DNA of 42,002 nt from Verrucomicrobiota bacterium. Lineage in GTDB: Bacteria; Auribacterota; JABMQX01; JAFGEW01. Shown piece by piece: positions 33,894 through 41,746 of this stretch. Below the pieces are notes generated by a model. The model was not told the origin of the DNA and did not search any database. It saw nothing but the letters and a program-made list of their open reading frames with translations. How positions within the stretch are numbered: position 1 is the stretch's first letter; each line of letters starts with the position of its first letter. Position numbers and translations under genes: made by a program. The stretch spans positions 1-42,002 of the forward strand of contig JAFGEW010000023.1 in assembly GCA_016931415.1 (NCBI GenBank). The letters are read 5' to 3'.

Positions 33894-35195
33894 GTGGACT
33901 GGAAGAAGGAATGGAAACCGCTGGCCGCGATCGCGGCCGTGTTCTTCGCGGCGTTCTACCTGCCCGTAGGTCAACCGCGGTTCGACAACGCCGTGGTCGA
34001 GGCGCTCGCGCTTGTGAAGTGGTACGCCCGGGAGCACGTCGTATTCTGCCTGCTGCCGGCGTTTCTCATTGCGGGCGGCATCGCCGCGTTTGTCAGCCAA
34101 GCCTCGGTGATGAAGTACCTTGGCGCGCGGGCGAACAAGGTGCTCGCCTACGGCGTCGCGTCGGTCTCGGGAAGCATCCTGGCTGTCTGCTCGTGCACCG
34201 TGCTGCCGCTGTTTGCGGGCATCTACCGCATGGGCGCCGGACTCGGCCCAGCGACGACGTTTCTCTATTCCGGCCCGGCCATCAACGTGCTCGCCATCAT
34301 ATTGACCGCGCGCGTGCTGGGGATGGAGCTGGGCGTCGCGCGCGCCGTGGGCGCCGTGGCGTTTAGTATCATCGTCGGCCTGCTCATGCACGTGATCTTC
34401 CGTCGGGAAGAGACGGAGAAGGCCAACGCGCAGGCCGTCATGCCCGCGCCGGAAGTCGCCCGGCCGCTGTGGCAGGAGGTGCTTTTCTTCGCCGGCATGA
34501 TTGCCGTCCTCGTCTTCGCCAACTGGGGGCGGCCGGAAACCTCGACGGGCCTGTGGCATTCCATCTGGTCGGCGAAGTGGATCATCACGTCGGTGGCGGC
34601 CGCAGGATTCGCCTTCGTGCTCTTCATGTGGTTCGGGCTGACATGGTGGAAGCTGCTGGTCGCGGCCATTCCCGCCGCGGTATTGGCGCTCGTGTTGCCG
34701 GATGTGCCGATGCTCGCCTTTGCAGCGGGCGTCGTTGGGTTGTGCGTGATCACGGCGACGGGCGGCGACGAGTCGCGCGAGTGGTTCGGCCAGTCGTGGA
34801 GCCTGGCGAAGCAGATCCTGCCGTTGCTGCTGTTCGGCGTGCTCGTGGCGGGCGCGCTGCTCGGGCGACCTGGACGCGAGGGGCTGATCCCGTCGGGGTG
34901 GGTGGATTGGGCCGTCGGCGGCAATTCGATCTGGTCGAACCTGTTTGCGTCGGTCGCGGGCGCATTCATGTATTTCGCCACGCTGACCGAGGTGCCCATC
35001 CTGCAGGGCCTCATTGACAATGGTATGGGCAAGGGACCGGCGCTCGCGCTGCTGCTGGCGGGACCGGCGCTCAGCCTGCCCAACATGCTGGTTATTCGCA
35101 GCGTGATCGGAACCAAGAAGACGGTTGTCTACGTCTCACTCGTCGTCGTCATGGCGACAATCAGCGGCATCGTCTACGGCTCAATCTTCGGATAG
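33894..35195 (+). CDS. Permease of the ArsP/DUF318 family
   Basis: 433 residues from GTG 33894, with about ten hydrophobic segments. It shows the hallmark of the ArsP/YraQ (DUF318) permeases: a CSC motif at 99-101 in SGSILAVCSCTVLPLFAGIYRMGAGLGPATTFLYSGPAINVLAII, and a second half-repeat LTEVPILQGLIDNGMGKGPALALLLAGPALSLPN near residue 365-400. ArsP exports trivalent methyl- and aromatic arsenicals; other members have other or unknown cargo. The gene follows arsR by 14 bases. It may correspond to the SaoE-like exporters described in organometal clusters of anaerobes, which I could not check. Confidence 0.85.
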   Translation: MDWKKEWKPLAAIAAVFFAAFYLPVGQPRFDNAVVEALALVKWYAREHVVFCLLPAFLIAGGIAAFVSQASVMKYLGARANKVLAYGVASVSGSILAVCSCTVLPLFAGIYRMGAGLGPATTFLYSGPAINVLAIILTARVLGMELGVARAVGAVAFSIIVGLLMHVIFRREETEKANAQAVMPAPEVARPLWQEVLFFAGMIAVLVFANWGRPETSTGLWHSIWSAKWIITSVAAAGFAFVLFMWFGLTWWKLLVAAIPAAVLALVLPDVPMLAFAAGVVGLCVITATGGDESREWFGQSWSLAKQILPLLLFGVLVAGALLGRPGREGLIPSGWVDWAVGGNSIWSNLFASVAGAFMYFATLTEVPILQGLIDNGMGKGPALALLLAGPALSLPNMLVIRSVIGTKKTVVYVSLVVVMATISGIVYGSIFG

Positions 35196-35205
35196 GAAGG
35201 ACACG

Positions 35206-35439
35206 ATGAAGAAGATCCAGATTCTCGGCACCGGATGCCCGAAGTGCAAGAAGCTGGCCGAGCACGCCGAGCAGGCGGTGAAGCAACTCGGCCTCGACTG
35301 CGAGATCGTCAAGGTCACCGCGATCAACGACATCATGAAGTTCGGCGTCATGATGACGCCGGCGCTCGCCGTGGACGGCGAGGTGAAGGTTGTCGGCAAG
35401 GTCCCCAGCGCTGAGGAGATCAAGGGGATGCTTGCCTAG
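35206..35439 (+). CDS. Small thioredoxin-like redox protein (MTH895/TM0996 type)
   Basis: 77 residues from ATG 35206, with TAGGAAGG upstream. The active site CPKC (residues 11-14 in LGTGCPKCKKLAEHA) and the cis-proline region MMTPALAVDGEV match the mini-thioredoxin family often encoded beside DUF318 permeases. It has no signal peptide, so it is cytosolic. It begins ten bases after the permease stop, and the next gene starts right at its stop. It probably hands electrons to, or carries the thiol-bound cargo of, the permease. Confidence 0.9.
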   Translation: MKKIQILGTGCPKCKKLAEHAEQAVKQLGLDCEIVKVTAINDIMKFGVMMTPALAVDGEVKVVGKVPSAEEIKGMLA

Positions 35440-36081
35440 ATGTGGCGGCTCCTGGCGCAGTGTCCGTGCAGCGGTGGCGGAGGAAGCGGCGCCGGAAGTG
35501 ACCCCCTTGGTGAGCTTGCCGCGCTGGCCGTTGTGGCCGGAGTCGTTGTGTTCGTCAAATGGGTAAGCGCTGTTCGGAAGCAGAAAGGTGTATCAGCTAT
35601 GCAGAAAGCCATGAAGATCGGCATCGTTGTGCTGCTGCTCGTTGCCGTTGGGCTTGTGGTCGCCATGAGGAATCGTGGTTCCCGCTCAGGGGCGGGTTCC
35701 TCCGTTGAGCCATCGGCTGACATCTCGACGGCCGGCGAGAACCAGGCGGGATTGCCGCGCTTGGTCGATGTTGGCGCCGGCAGATGCATTCCCTGCAAGA
35801 TGATGGCTCCAATCCTCGACGGGCTGAAGAAGGAGTACGCCGGTCGGCTGCGCGTCGATGTCTACGACCTGACGGTGGATCCAAGTGCGAGAGATCGCTT
35901 CAACGTGCGGCTGATCCCCACCCAGATCTTCTTCGATCCGGCTGGCAACGAGCTCTGGCGTCACGAGGGGTTCATGCCGGAAGAAGACATACTGGCCAAG
36001 TGGGAGGAGCTCGGCATCGATCTGAACGTCGGGACGTCAGCCCTGCCCGAGGACGAAGGAAGTGACCGTGAAAACCAGTAG
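35440..36081 (+). CDS. Membrane-anchored thioredoxin-fold protein
   Basis: 213 residues from ATG 35440, directly after the previous stop. An internal ATG at 35599 with AAAGGTG upstream would give 160 residues and one membrane helix. In the long form the N-terminus has a CPC pair (residues 8-10) in a Gly-rich stretch and a first helix (LAALAVVAGVVVFVKWV), then a second (IGIVVLLLVAVGLVVAM, about 60-76). The thioredoxin domain starts near 105: active site CIPC at 116-119 (GAGRCIPCKMMAPILDGL) and cis-Pro160 (LIPTQ). It closely resembles the thioredoxin domain of the next gene, so the two are paralogues. The domain probably faces the periplasm. The start codon overlaps nothing but choosing between the two is uncertain. 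Confidence 0.8.
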   Translation: MWRLLAQCPCSGGGGSGAGSDPLGELAALAVVAGVVVFVKWVSAVRKQKGVSAMQKAMKIGIVVLLLVAVGLVVAMRNRGSRSGAGSSVEPSADISTAGENQAGLPRLVDVGAGRCIPCKMMAPILDGLKKEYAGRLRVDVYDLTVDPSARDRFNVRLIPTQIFFDPAGNELWRHEGFMPEEDILAKWEELGIDLNVGTSALPEDEGSDRENQ

Positions 36082-37009
36082 ACATGTGGTTGTGCTCGCG
36101 CTTGCGTTCGTGTCGGCGGCTGCCTGTTCCGCCGATGGGACGGAAGCCGCTGCGAAGGACGCCACAAAGACGGTTGGGTCGGCGTACCGTGATCTCGCAT
36201 TGGGCTGCCTGACTCAGGCCGTTCTGGTCGACTTGCCCGCTGGCGTGCTGCTGCGCTCCGGGACGGTGGAGATCACTCAGAATGAGCTGGATCAACTGAT
36301 TGCCCAAGCGCCCGAGCCCGTGCGTGACCAACTCCGCAAGAACGCCTTCTTCGTCCTGGAGCAGACAGCGACCGAGAAGCTGCTCCTTGCCGAGGCTCAG
36401 GCGGCTCTGGACGAGGCGGGACGGAACCCTGGAGGCAAGCCGGACGCTGAGCTCCTTAACGAGTATCTGATGTCGGTCGTCGAAGATGTTCGCGTCTCTG
36501 ATGCAGAAGTCAGGGAGTTCTACGACGAGAACAAGGACATGGTTGGCGGGGCGCCGTTCGACCAGGTCAAGGAAGCGATCCGCCAGTACCTGAGCGGCCA
36601 GAAGAAGCAGGAAGCCGTCAGGAAACACATCGCCGCGCTGGGCAGGCGCGTCAGGATCGAGGTCGCTGCGGACTGGACCGGGCAACAGGCAGCGCTGGCC
36701 GCCGACAATCCCGTGGACAAGGCCCGCAACAGCGGCAAGCCCACCATGGTGGATTTTGGCGCCGATGGCTGCGGGCCTTGCGACCTGATGACGCCGATCC
36801 TGGCGGCCTTGAGGAAGAAGTACGAGGGCAAGGTCAACGTCGAGTTCGTCCACGTGCGCGAAGAGCAAATCCTCGCCGCGCGCTACGGCGTCGGCACGAT
36901 CCCGACGCAGGTGTTCTACGACTCGAAGGGTGACGAAGCCTTTCGGCATGTCGGCTTCTACTCGCAGGACGAGACCGAGAAGAAGCTCGCCGAGATGGGG
37001 ATCGAATAG
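36068..37009 (+). CDS. Lipoprotein fusing a SurA-N-like helical domain to a thioredoxin domain
   Basis: 313 residues from GTG 36068 (AGGAAG five bases upstream), overlapping the previous gene by 14 bases. A signal with a possible lipobox (VSAAAC, Cys20) is seen. Residues about 65-195 resemble the N-terminal chaperone region of SurA/PpiC proteins (VRVSDAEVREFYDENKDMVGGAPFDQVKEAIRQYL), but no parvulin isomerase domain is present. The thioredoxin domain (about 215-313) has CGPC at 235-238 in MVDFGADGCGPCDLMTPIL and cis-Pro279 in GTIPTQVFY. It is therefore a periplasmic thiol-redox lipoprotein with its own substrate-binding arm, presumably reduced by the CcdA-like protein encoded two bases downstream. 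Confidence 0.82.
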   Translation: MKTSRHVVVLALAFVSAAACSADGTEAAAKDATKTVGSAYRDLALGCLTQAVLVDLPAGVLLRSGTVEITQNELDQLIAQAPEPVRDQLRKNAFFVLEQTATEKLLLAEAQAALDEAGRNPGGKPDAELLNEYLMSVVEDVRVSDAEVREFYDENKDMVGGAPFDQVKEAIRQYLSGQKKQEAVRKHIAALGRRVRIEVAADWTGQQAALAADNPVDKARNSGKPTMVDFGADGCGPCDLMTPILAALRKKYEGKVNVEFVHVREEQILAARYGVGTIPTQVFYDSKGDEAFRHVGFYSQDETEKKLAEMGIE

Positions 37010-37011
37010 CC

Positions 37012-37707
37012 ATGGAACGCCTCTTCACGGAGCTGACGCGGGCGGTTGAGGGTACGCCGGCGATCGCGTTGGGTGCAGCGTTCGTATGGGGCGTGTTGAG
37101 CATTGTGCTCAGCCCGTGCCACCTCGCGAGCATCCCGCTCATCATCGGCTTCATTGACGAGCAGGGCCGGATGACGACCGGGCGCGCATTCCTGATCTCA
37201 TCGCTGTTCTCCGTTGGCATTCTGGCGACGATCGGCGCTATCGGCGCCGTCACTGCGGCGGCAGGGCGCATGCTGGGCGACGTGGGCCGCTACGGCAACT
37301 ACTTTGTGGCGATCATCTTCTTTCTGGTCGGGCTTCATCTGCTCGGTGTGATCCCCGCCCCGTGGTCCGGACCGGGCCGGGTCGGCATGAAGCGGAAGGG
37401 GCTTCTGGCGGCCTTCATTCTCGGTCTCGTGTTCGGCATCGCGCTTGGGCCCTGTACGTTCGCCTACATGGCCCCCATGCTCGGGGTGACATTCAAACTC
37501 GCGGCCACCAACTTGGCCTACGGCATCGTGCTGTTGCTCGCCTACGGCATCGGCCACTGCTCGGTCATCGTCGTGGCAGGCACCTCCACGGAACTGGTTC
37601 AGCATTGGCTGAACTGGACCGAGCACTCCAAGGGCGCTGTCATCGTCAAGCGCGTCTGCGGCGTGCAGGTTATTCTGGGCGGCCTGTATCTGATCTACAC
37701 GGCATGA
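37012..37707 (+). CDS. CcdA/DsbD-like membrane electron carrier, ArsG-like
   Basis: 231 residues with about six membrane helices. The two paired cysteines of the CcdA/DsbD transmembrane domain are present: Cys36 in SPCHLASIPLI and Cys148 in GPCTFAYMAPMLG. CcdA passes electrons from cytosolic thioredoxin to periplasmic thioredoxin-like proteins, which fits the redox genes on either side. The sequence also recalls the ArsG permeases annotated for aromatic arsenical efflux in arsEFG clusters, which belong to the same fold; that resemblance is from memory and needs a search. It starts two bases after the upstream gene. Two roles are thus possible: electron relay, or arsenical efflux. Confidence 0.85.
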   Translation: MERLFTELTRAVEGTPAIALGAAFVWGVLSIVLSPCHLASIPLIIGFIDEQGRMTTGRAFLISSLFSVGILATIGAIGAVTAAAGRMLGDVGRYGNYFVAIIFFLVGLHLLGVIPAPWSGPGRVGMKRKGLLAAFILGLVFGIALGPCTFAYMAPMLGVTFKLAATNLAYGIVLLLAYGIGHCSVIVVAGTSTELVQHWLNWTEHSKGAVIVKRVCGVQVILGGLYLIYTA

Positions 37708-37728
37708 ACCATCTTGGGGCCTGATCTG

Positions 37729-38907
37729 ATGGAAGAAGCGGCGCGAGGCAAAGGGCTCAGCGTTTTCGAACGGTATCTGACCGTGTGGATCATCGTGTGC
37801 ATCGGTGCGGGCATCATGCTGGGCAAGCTCGCGCCGGGCGTGGCGCGCACGCTCGATGCGATGGCGATCTCCGTCAACGGTGCGCCCGTCGTGTCGATCC
37901 CCATCGCCGTCTGCCTCTTCTTCATGATGTACCCGATCATGGTGAAGATTGACTTCGCCGAGGTGGTCAAAGCGGGCAAGAGCGGCAAGCCCGTCGGGCT
38001 GACGCTCTTTGTGAACTGGGCGATCAAGCCGTTCACGATGTACGCGATCGCCGTGTTCTTCCTCGGCACGCTGTTCTACACACTTATCGGCCCGGACGCC
38101 GTGGACTACGTCAAGGCGCCCTTTGGGCTCGACTTGCCTGTCGGAGCGCAGCACGGCGCGGGCACGGTCGTGATGCACGAGGGCGCTCGGATGCTCGAGG
38201 TGCCGCTGTGGCGCAGCTACCTGGCGGGCTGCATCCTGCTCGGCATTGCGCCCTGCACGGCCATGGTGCTCGTGTGGGGCTATCTCGCGCGAGGCAACGA
38301 CGGGCTGACGCTCGTGATGGTGGCCATCAACTCGCTGACCATGCTGGTGCTATACGGCGTGCTGGGCGGATTCCTGCTCGGTGTGGGGCGGCTGCCGGTG
38401 CCGTGGCAGGCGCTGCTGTTGTCCATATCAGTCTACGTGGCGCTACCGCTCGTGGCGGGCTACGTCTCGCGCAAATGGATTATCTCGGCCAAGGGCGCGG
38501 CGTGGTTCGAGGAGAAGTTCCTGCACGTGCTGACGCCGGTGACCATCATCGCGCTGCTCGTCACGCTCGTGCTGCTGTTCTCGTTCAAGGGCGACGTTAT
38601 CCTCTCCAACCCGCTGACGATTCTCTGGATCGCCATCCCGTTGTTCATCCAGACCAACCTCATCTTCTGGATCGGCTACGGCCTGGCGAAAGTGCTCAAG
38701 CTCAGCTACCGGGACGCCGCCCCCGCGGCCATGATCGGGGCGTCGAACCACTTCGAGGTCGCCATCGCCACGGCGACGATGCTCTTCGGGCTCTCGTCGG
38801 GCGCGGCGCTCGCCACCGTCGTCGGCGTGCTCATCGAGGTGCCCGTCATGCTCATGCTCGTGCGCATCTGCCTGCGGACGCGCGGCTGGTTCGGCAGCCC
38901 GGCGTGA
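37729..38907 (+). CDS. acr3: Arsenite efflux pump, Acr3 family
   Basis: 392 residues from ATG 37729; a TTG at 37714 would add five. Acr3 is a secondary transporter that extrudes As(III) from the cytosol. About ten helices are seen. The hallmark block with the essential cysteine is [21 protein letters not shown] (Cys176), and the C-terminal [22 protein letters not shown] with [13 protein letters not shown] is typical. An extracellular-type loop of about 40 residues (about 120-160, [28 protein letters not shown]) precedes the cysteine helix and looks longer than in short Acr3s. It closes the operon, 21 bases after the ArsG/CcdA gene. No arsC, arsA or arsM is present. Confidence 0.94.
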   Translation: MEEAARGKGLSVFERYLTVWIIVCIGAGIMLGKLAPGVARTLDAMAISVNGAPVVSIPIAVCLFFMMYPIMVKIDFAEVVKAGKSGKPVGLTLFVNWAIKPFTMYAIAVFFLGTLFYTLIGPDAVDYVKAPFGLDLPVGAQHGAGTVVMHEGARMLEVPLWRSYLAGCILLGIAPCTAMVLVWGYLARGNDGLTLVMVAINSLTMLVLYGVLGGFLLGVGRLPVPWQALLLSISVYVALPLVAGYVSRKWIISAKGAAWFEEKFLHVLTPVTIIALLVTLVLLFSFKGDVILSNPLTILWIAIPLFIQTNLIFWIGYGLAKVLKLSYRDAAPAAMIGASNHFEVAIATATMLFGLSSGAALATVVGVLIEVPVMLMLVRICLRTRGWFGSPA

Positions 38908-39172
38908 GTTGCCGACGGCCCGTCTCGCCTGCCTGTCTCTGTCTGATACCGGTGTGATGGTCATCCGTAGAGGTGATCGCATCGGATTGCGGCCTGTTGA
39001 AGACCCGATCGCAAGAGGAATGCAGGGAGCCCTGCGGACCTGTCTTGACGCATCCAGGGCAGGGGTTGTTGCGGGACGCTGACAGCGGTCAGGAGATCCG
39101 GAGCCCATTCCTGTTCGGGCCCGGTGACTATCATCTCCAGGCCGTGCCACGCTAAGGCAATCGACGCAGGTC
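38908..39172. other. Gap between acr3 and the truncated rhs gene
   Basis: 265 bases with no credible gene. It contains a small hairpin GCAGGG-AG-CCCTGC (39022-39035) that may end the ars operon. I found no promoter, no YD-repeat remnant in any frame and no clear ribosome binding site for the rhs frame; an in-frame stop lies at 39125-39127. Confidence 0.5.
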
Positions 39173-41080
39173 ATGACGGGTACGGACCTGGTGACGCGGT
39201 ACGCCTACGACGTGCGCGGCAACCTCAAGACGCTTACCGACCCGGCGAGCCAGGCGACGGCGTTCGCCTACGACCACCGCGACCGGCTTGTGACGACGAC
39301 CTACGAGGACGACTCGGTCCTGACCTACGAATACGACGCGAACGGGAACTTGATAACAAGAACGGGCCGCGACGACCAAGTGACCGAGTACGTCTACGAC
39401 GACCTCGACCGGCTGCTGCACGTCAAGTACATGAACGAATCGACGTCGGCCGTCGAGCGCTGCATCGTGCTCGGCTACGACGACGTCGGGCGCATGACGT
39501 CGGCCATCGTCAAGACGGGCGACCCGGACACGGGCACCGAGGTGAGCCGCATCGAGCGCGACTACAACGCGGTGGGCTGGCTGACGGCCGAGCGCCAGAC
39601 GCTGGGCGCCGACGAGAAAGAGGTTCTCTACTCAGCGTTCGACGATAACGGTGCGGTGACCGAGCTGAGCGACTCGACCGGCGCTCTTTCTCAGGCCTAC
39701 GAATACGACGCCTGGGGCATCGCCACCGTCTACGACCCCGACCACGCCTCGCGGAACCCGTACATGTACACCGGGCAGCGCTGGGACGCGGCCCTCGGCC
39801 TCTACTACTATCGCGCCCGCCACTACGCGCCACAACTGGGCCGCTTCATGCAGACCGACCCCGCCGGCTACGGCGACGGAACGGACCTGTACGCCTACGT
39901 CAGCGGCACGCCGACGGTGTTTATCGATCCGACGGGGATGGAGAAGTGGGACACCGACTGGGAAGGTGACCACGAACGCGCCAAGTGGATCACGCAGGAC
40001 GGAGGTGCCTGGTTTGGAGGCAACGTCGAGAAGATCGACATCGGCGAGGTGAAGGGCGGCAAGCTGCATCTGAGGGATGAGTACGGTGGTGCTGTCATTC
40101 CGATCAAAGACGCGCGGCGAATCATCAACACGCACATGTACATGGGAGCGCTCGCGGGGACCAAGACGATAAACCATGCGATCAAGGAAGCCTTTGCTGG
40201 TCGAGGTGTTACGCGCGGCAACAGCATGCTTTCGGAGGGGATCAAGGGATTTGGAAAGGGCGCGGGCGACTACTTCAAGGTGTTGGGCGATCACGCGACA
40301 CTCGGGTTGACGGGGCTGCATGAGGAAGCCATCGAAATCCAGGCCTCCTACGACGATCCGTGGTGTCAGGCCTCATTCGGCGCGGGGAAAGTCGGCGTCG
40401 AGCTTCTGCAGACGGCGTTAACGATGGGCGCCGGCAAAGCGCTGATGGCGACAGGTCGTGGTGTTCTGGCCGTAGCGCGGAACTCGCGCCACGTGGCCAC
40501 GGCGGTCAATGCGTTGTCGAAGGTACCAGGGCTGGCCCGCGCGGGCCGTGCGGCGCTCACGGGTGCTCGGGCGCTTGGGGCCATGGCGCCGCTGGCCGGT
40601 AAGGCGGTTGCCGTCGGCTTTACCGGCTACAGCGGATTTGAAGCCGGACGCGCTTTTGCCGCTGGCGATCTCAATGCCGGTGTGCATAATCTGGGGCGCG
40701 TGGGTCTGACCATCGGCGTGACGCGGGCGCTGACGAGGTCAAGCACCTATAGAGGTGGCGAGTATCGGAGGCTTGGAGCAAATGAAGGGACAGTCGTACG
40801 TCATCACATGCCGACCGATTCTGCAAGTCCCCTCCCCACAGGCCGGGGTCCGGCGATTCAGATGGCTCCCTCGGATCACATGAGGACAGCGAGTTGGGGA
40901 TCGTCTAGAAATGCGGTTGCATTCAGGGCGAGACACGCAGAGCTGATTCGGCAAGGGAGGTTCACGGAAGCGCAAAGGCTGGATATCGACGATGTCCGGT
41001 CGAGCTTCGGAAGCAGGTATGACGGTGCAATCCAAGAGATGCTAGACTACACCAGCGGCATGTATGGTGGAGGAGACTAA
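39173..41080 (+). pseudogene. Rhs/YD-repeat protein, 5'-truncated, with C-terminal toxin
   Basis: A 635-codon frame that starts abruptly inside the YD-repeat region (LVTRYAYDVRGNLKTLTDP, YEYDANGNLITRTG, YVYDDLDRLLHVKY) and lacks the N-terminal secretion part of full Rhs proteins. The conserved core end is present (YYYRARHYAPQLGRFMQTDPAGYGDGTDLYAYVSGTPTVFIDPTG, about residues 206-256). After the core comes a variable region of about 265 residues with hydrophobic Ala/Gly-rich stretches (pretoxin). The last 110 residues form the toxin, with HHMP near 544-547, then GPAIQMAPSDHMRT and a helical LIRQGRFTEAQRLDIDDVRSSFGSRYDGAIQEML. The paired histidines suggest an HNH-type nuclease, which is inference. 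It may be expressed as an orphan cassette or be inactive. Confidence 0.8.
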
Positions 41081-41082
41081 GC

Positions 41083-41508
41083 GTGATAGTACACCCATTG
41101 CGGGGAGTAGGCGCTCTGCGGTTTGGGATGACTCCGACCCAGGTTCGCAAAGTGTTAGGGGTACCCTACACCTCGTTCAGGAAGGGACCTTACGCGCAGT
41201 ACCCGACCGATGCGTTCGATTCCCTCGGGATCCATGTTTACTACAAGCAGGTAGGGACTTGTGAGGCCGTCGAGTTTTCTCGAGCAGGAACCGTGATATG
41301 GCAGGCAGAGAGTCTACTTGAGAAAACTCCGGCGAATTTGTTCAGCCTGCTTGCACATGAGGATCCAGAGATTGACGAGAACCCAGACGGCTTCGCATCC
41401 CATAAGCTGGGAATAGCAGCGTACGTACCAGGTTACAAGAAGGATCCAAGAAAGGCCAGGGTGGAAGGAATTCTCGTATTTGAGGAAGGCTATTACGCCA
41501 ACCAGTAA
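41083..41508 (+). CDS. Candidate immunity protein for the Rhs toxin
   Basis: 141 residues from GTG 41083, two bases after the rhs stop, with GGTGGAGGAG upstream. It opens with VHPLRGVGALRFGMTPTQVRKVLGVPY, a 'G.G...fGMt..eVr..LG.P' pattern common in small proteins encoded directly after polymorphic toxins. No signal peptide and no enzymatic motif are seen. Base composition is clearly less GC-rich than in the core genes, as is the toxin end upstream, which is usual for horizontally exchanged toxin-immunity cassettes. Position and size support an immunity role; direct proof is lacking. Confidence 0.65.
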   Translation: MIVHPLRGVGALRFGMTPTQVRKVLGVPYTSFRKGPYAQYPTDAFDSLGIHVYYKQVGTCEAVEFSRAGTVIWQAESLLEKTPANLFSLLAHEDPEIDENPDGFASHKLGIAAYVPGYKKDPRKARVEGILVFEEGYYANQ

Positions 41509-41597
41509 AGGTCTGTGAATAGACGCCAGGGTGGAGAGAGAAGGAGTTGGTGCAGCTTCTCGACGATGCAACCCCACGCAAGGTTGAGCTGTAAGTT

Positions 41598-41661
41598 GTC
41601 GAATCGGGGGACACCATACCTATTGCACGGTCGAATCGGGGGACACCATACCTATTGCACG
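41598..41661. repeat. Two perfect tandem copies of a 32-bp unit
   Basis: Copy one 41598-41629, copy two 41630-41661, identical. The unit begins GTCGAATCGGGGGACACCAT. GGGGACACCATAC motifs are often found beside RAYT/IS200-like genes, and this pair lies 85 bases upstream of one. The rest of 41509-41746 holds the transposase promoter and no gene. Confidence 0.85.
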
Positions 41662-41711
41662 GTGTTCAACAGCCGGGATAGGGTGGGTGCTGCGTTCTGC
41701 GAGATCGTTGG

Positions 41712-41740
41712 CTTGACCGACGGCACGGACGGGCGTACGA
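41712..41740 (+). promoter_or_regulatory. Candidate promoter of the RAYT transposase gene
   Basis: TTGACC (41712-41717), 17-base spacer, TACGAT (41735-41740). The ATG begins only six bases after the -10, so transcription would start at or next to the start codon (leaderless messenger). No ribosome binding site is seen. Confidence 0.5.
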
Positions 41741-41746
41741 TCTGCC

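Noticed and set aside
37012-37707. Cytochrome c maturation role for the CcdA-like protein
   Set aside because: No heme-handling or cytochrome genes are nearby; the neighbours are arsenic and thioredoxin genes.
38908-39172. Missing 5' part of rhs by frameshift
   Set aside because: No YD-type repeats were found in any frame of this gap, so truncation is more likely than a frameshift.
41598-41661. CRISPR-like array
   Set aside because: Only two directly abutting copies and no spacers, so it is a tandem duplication.
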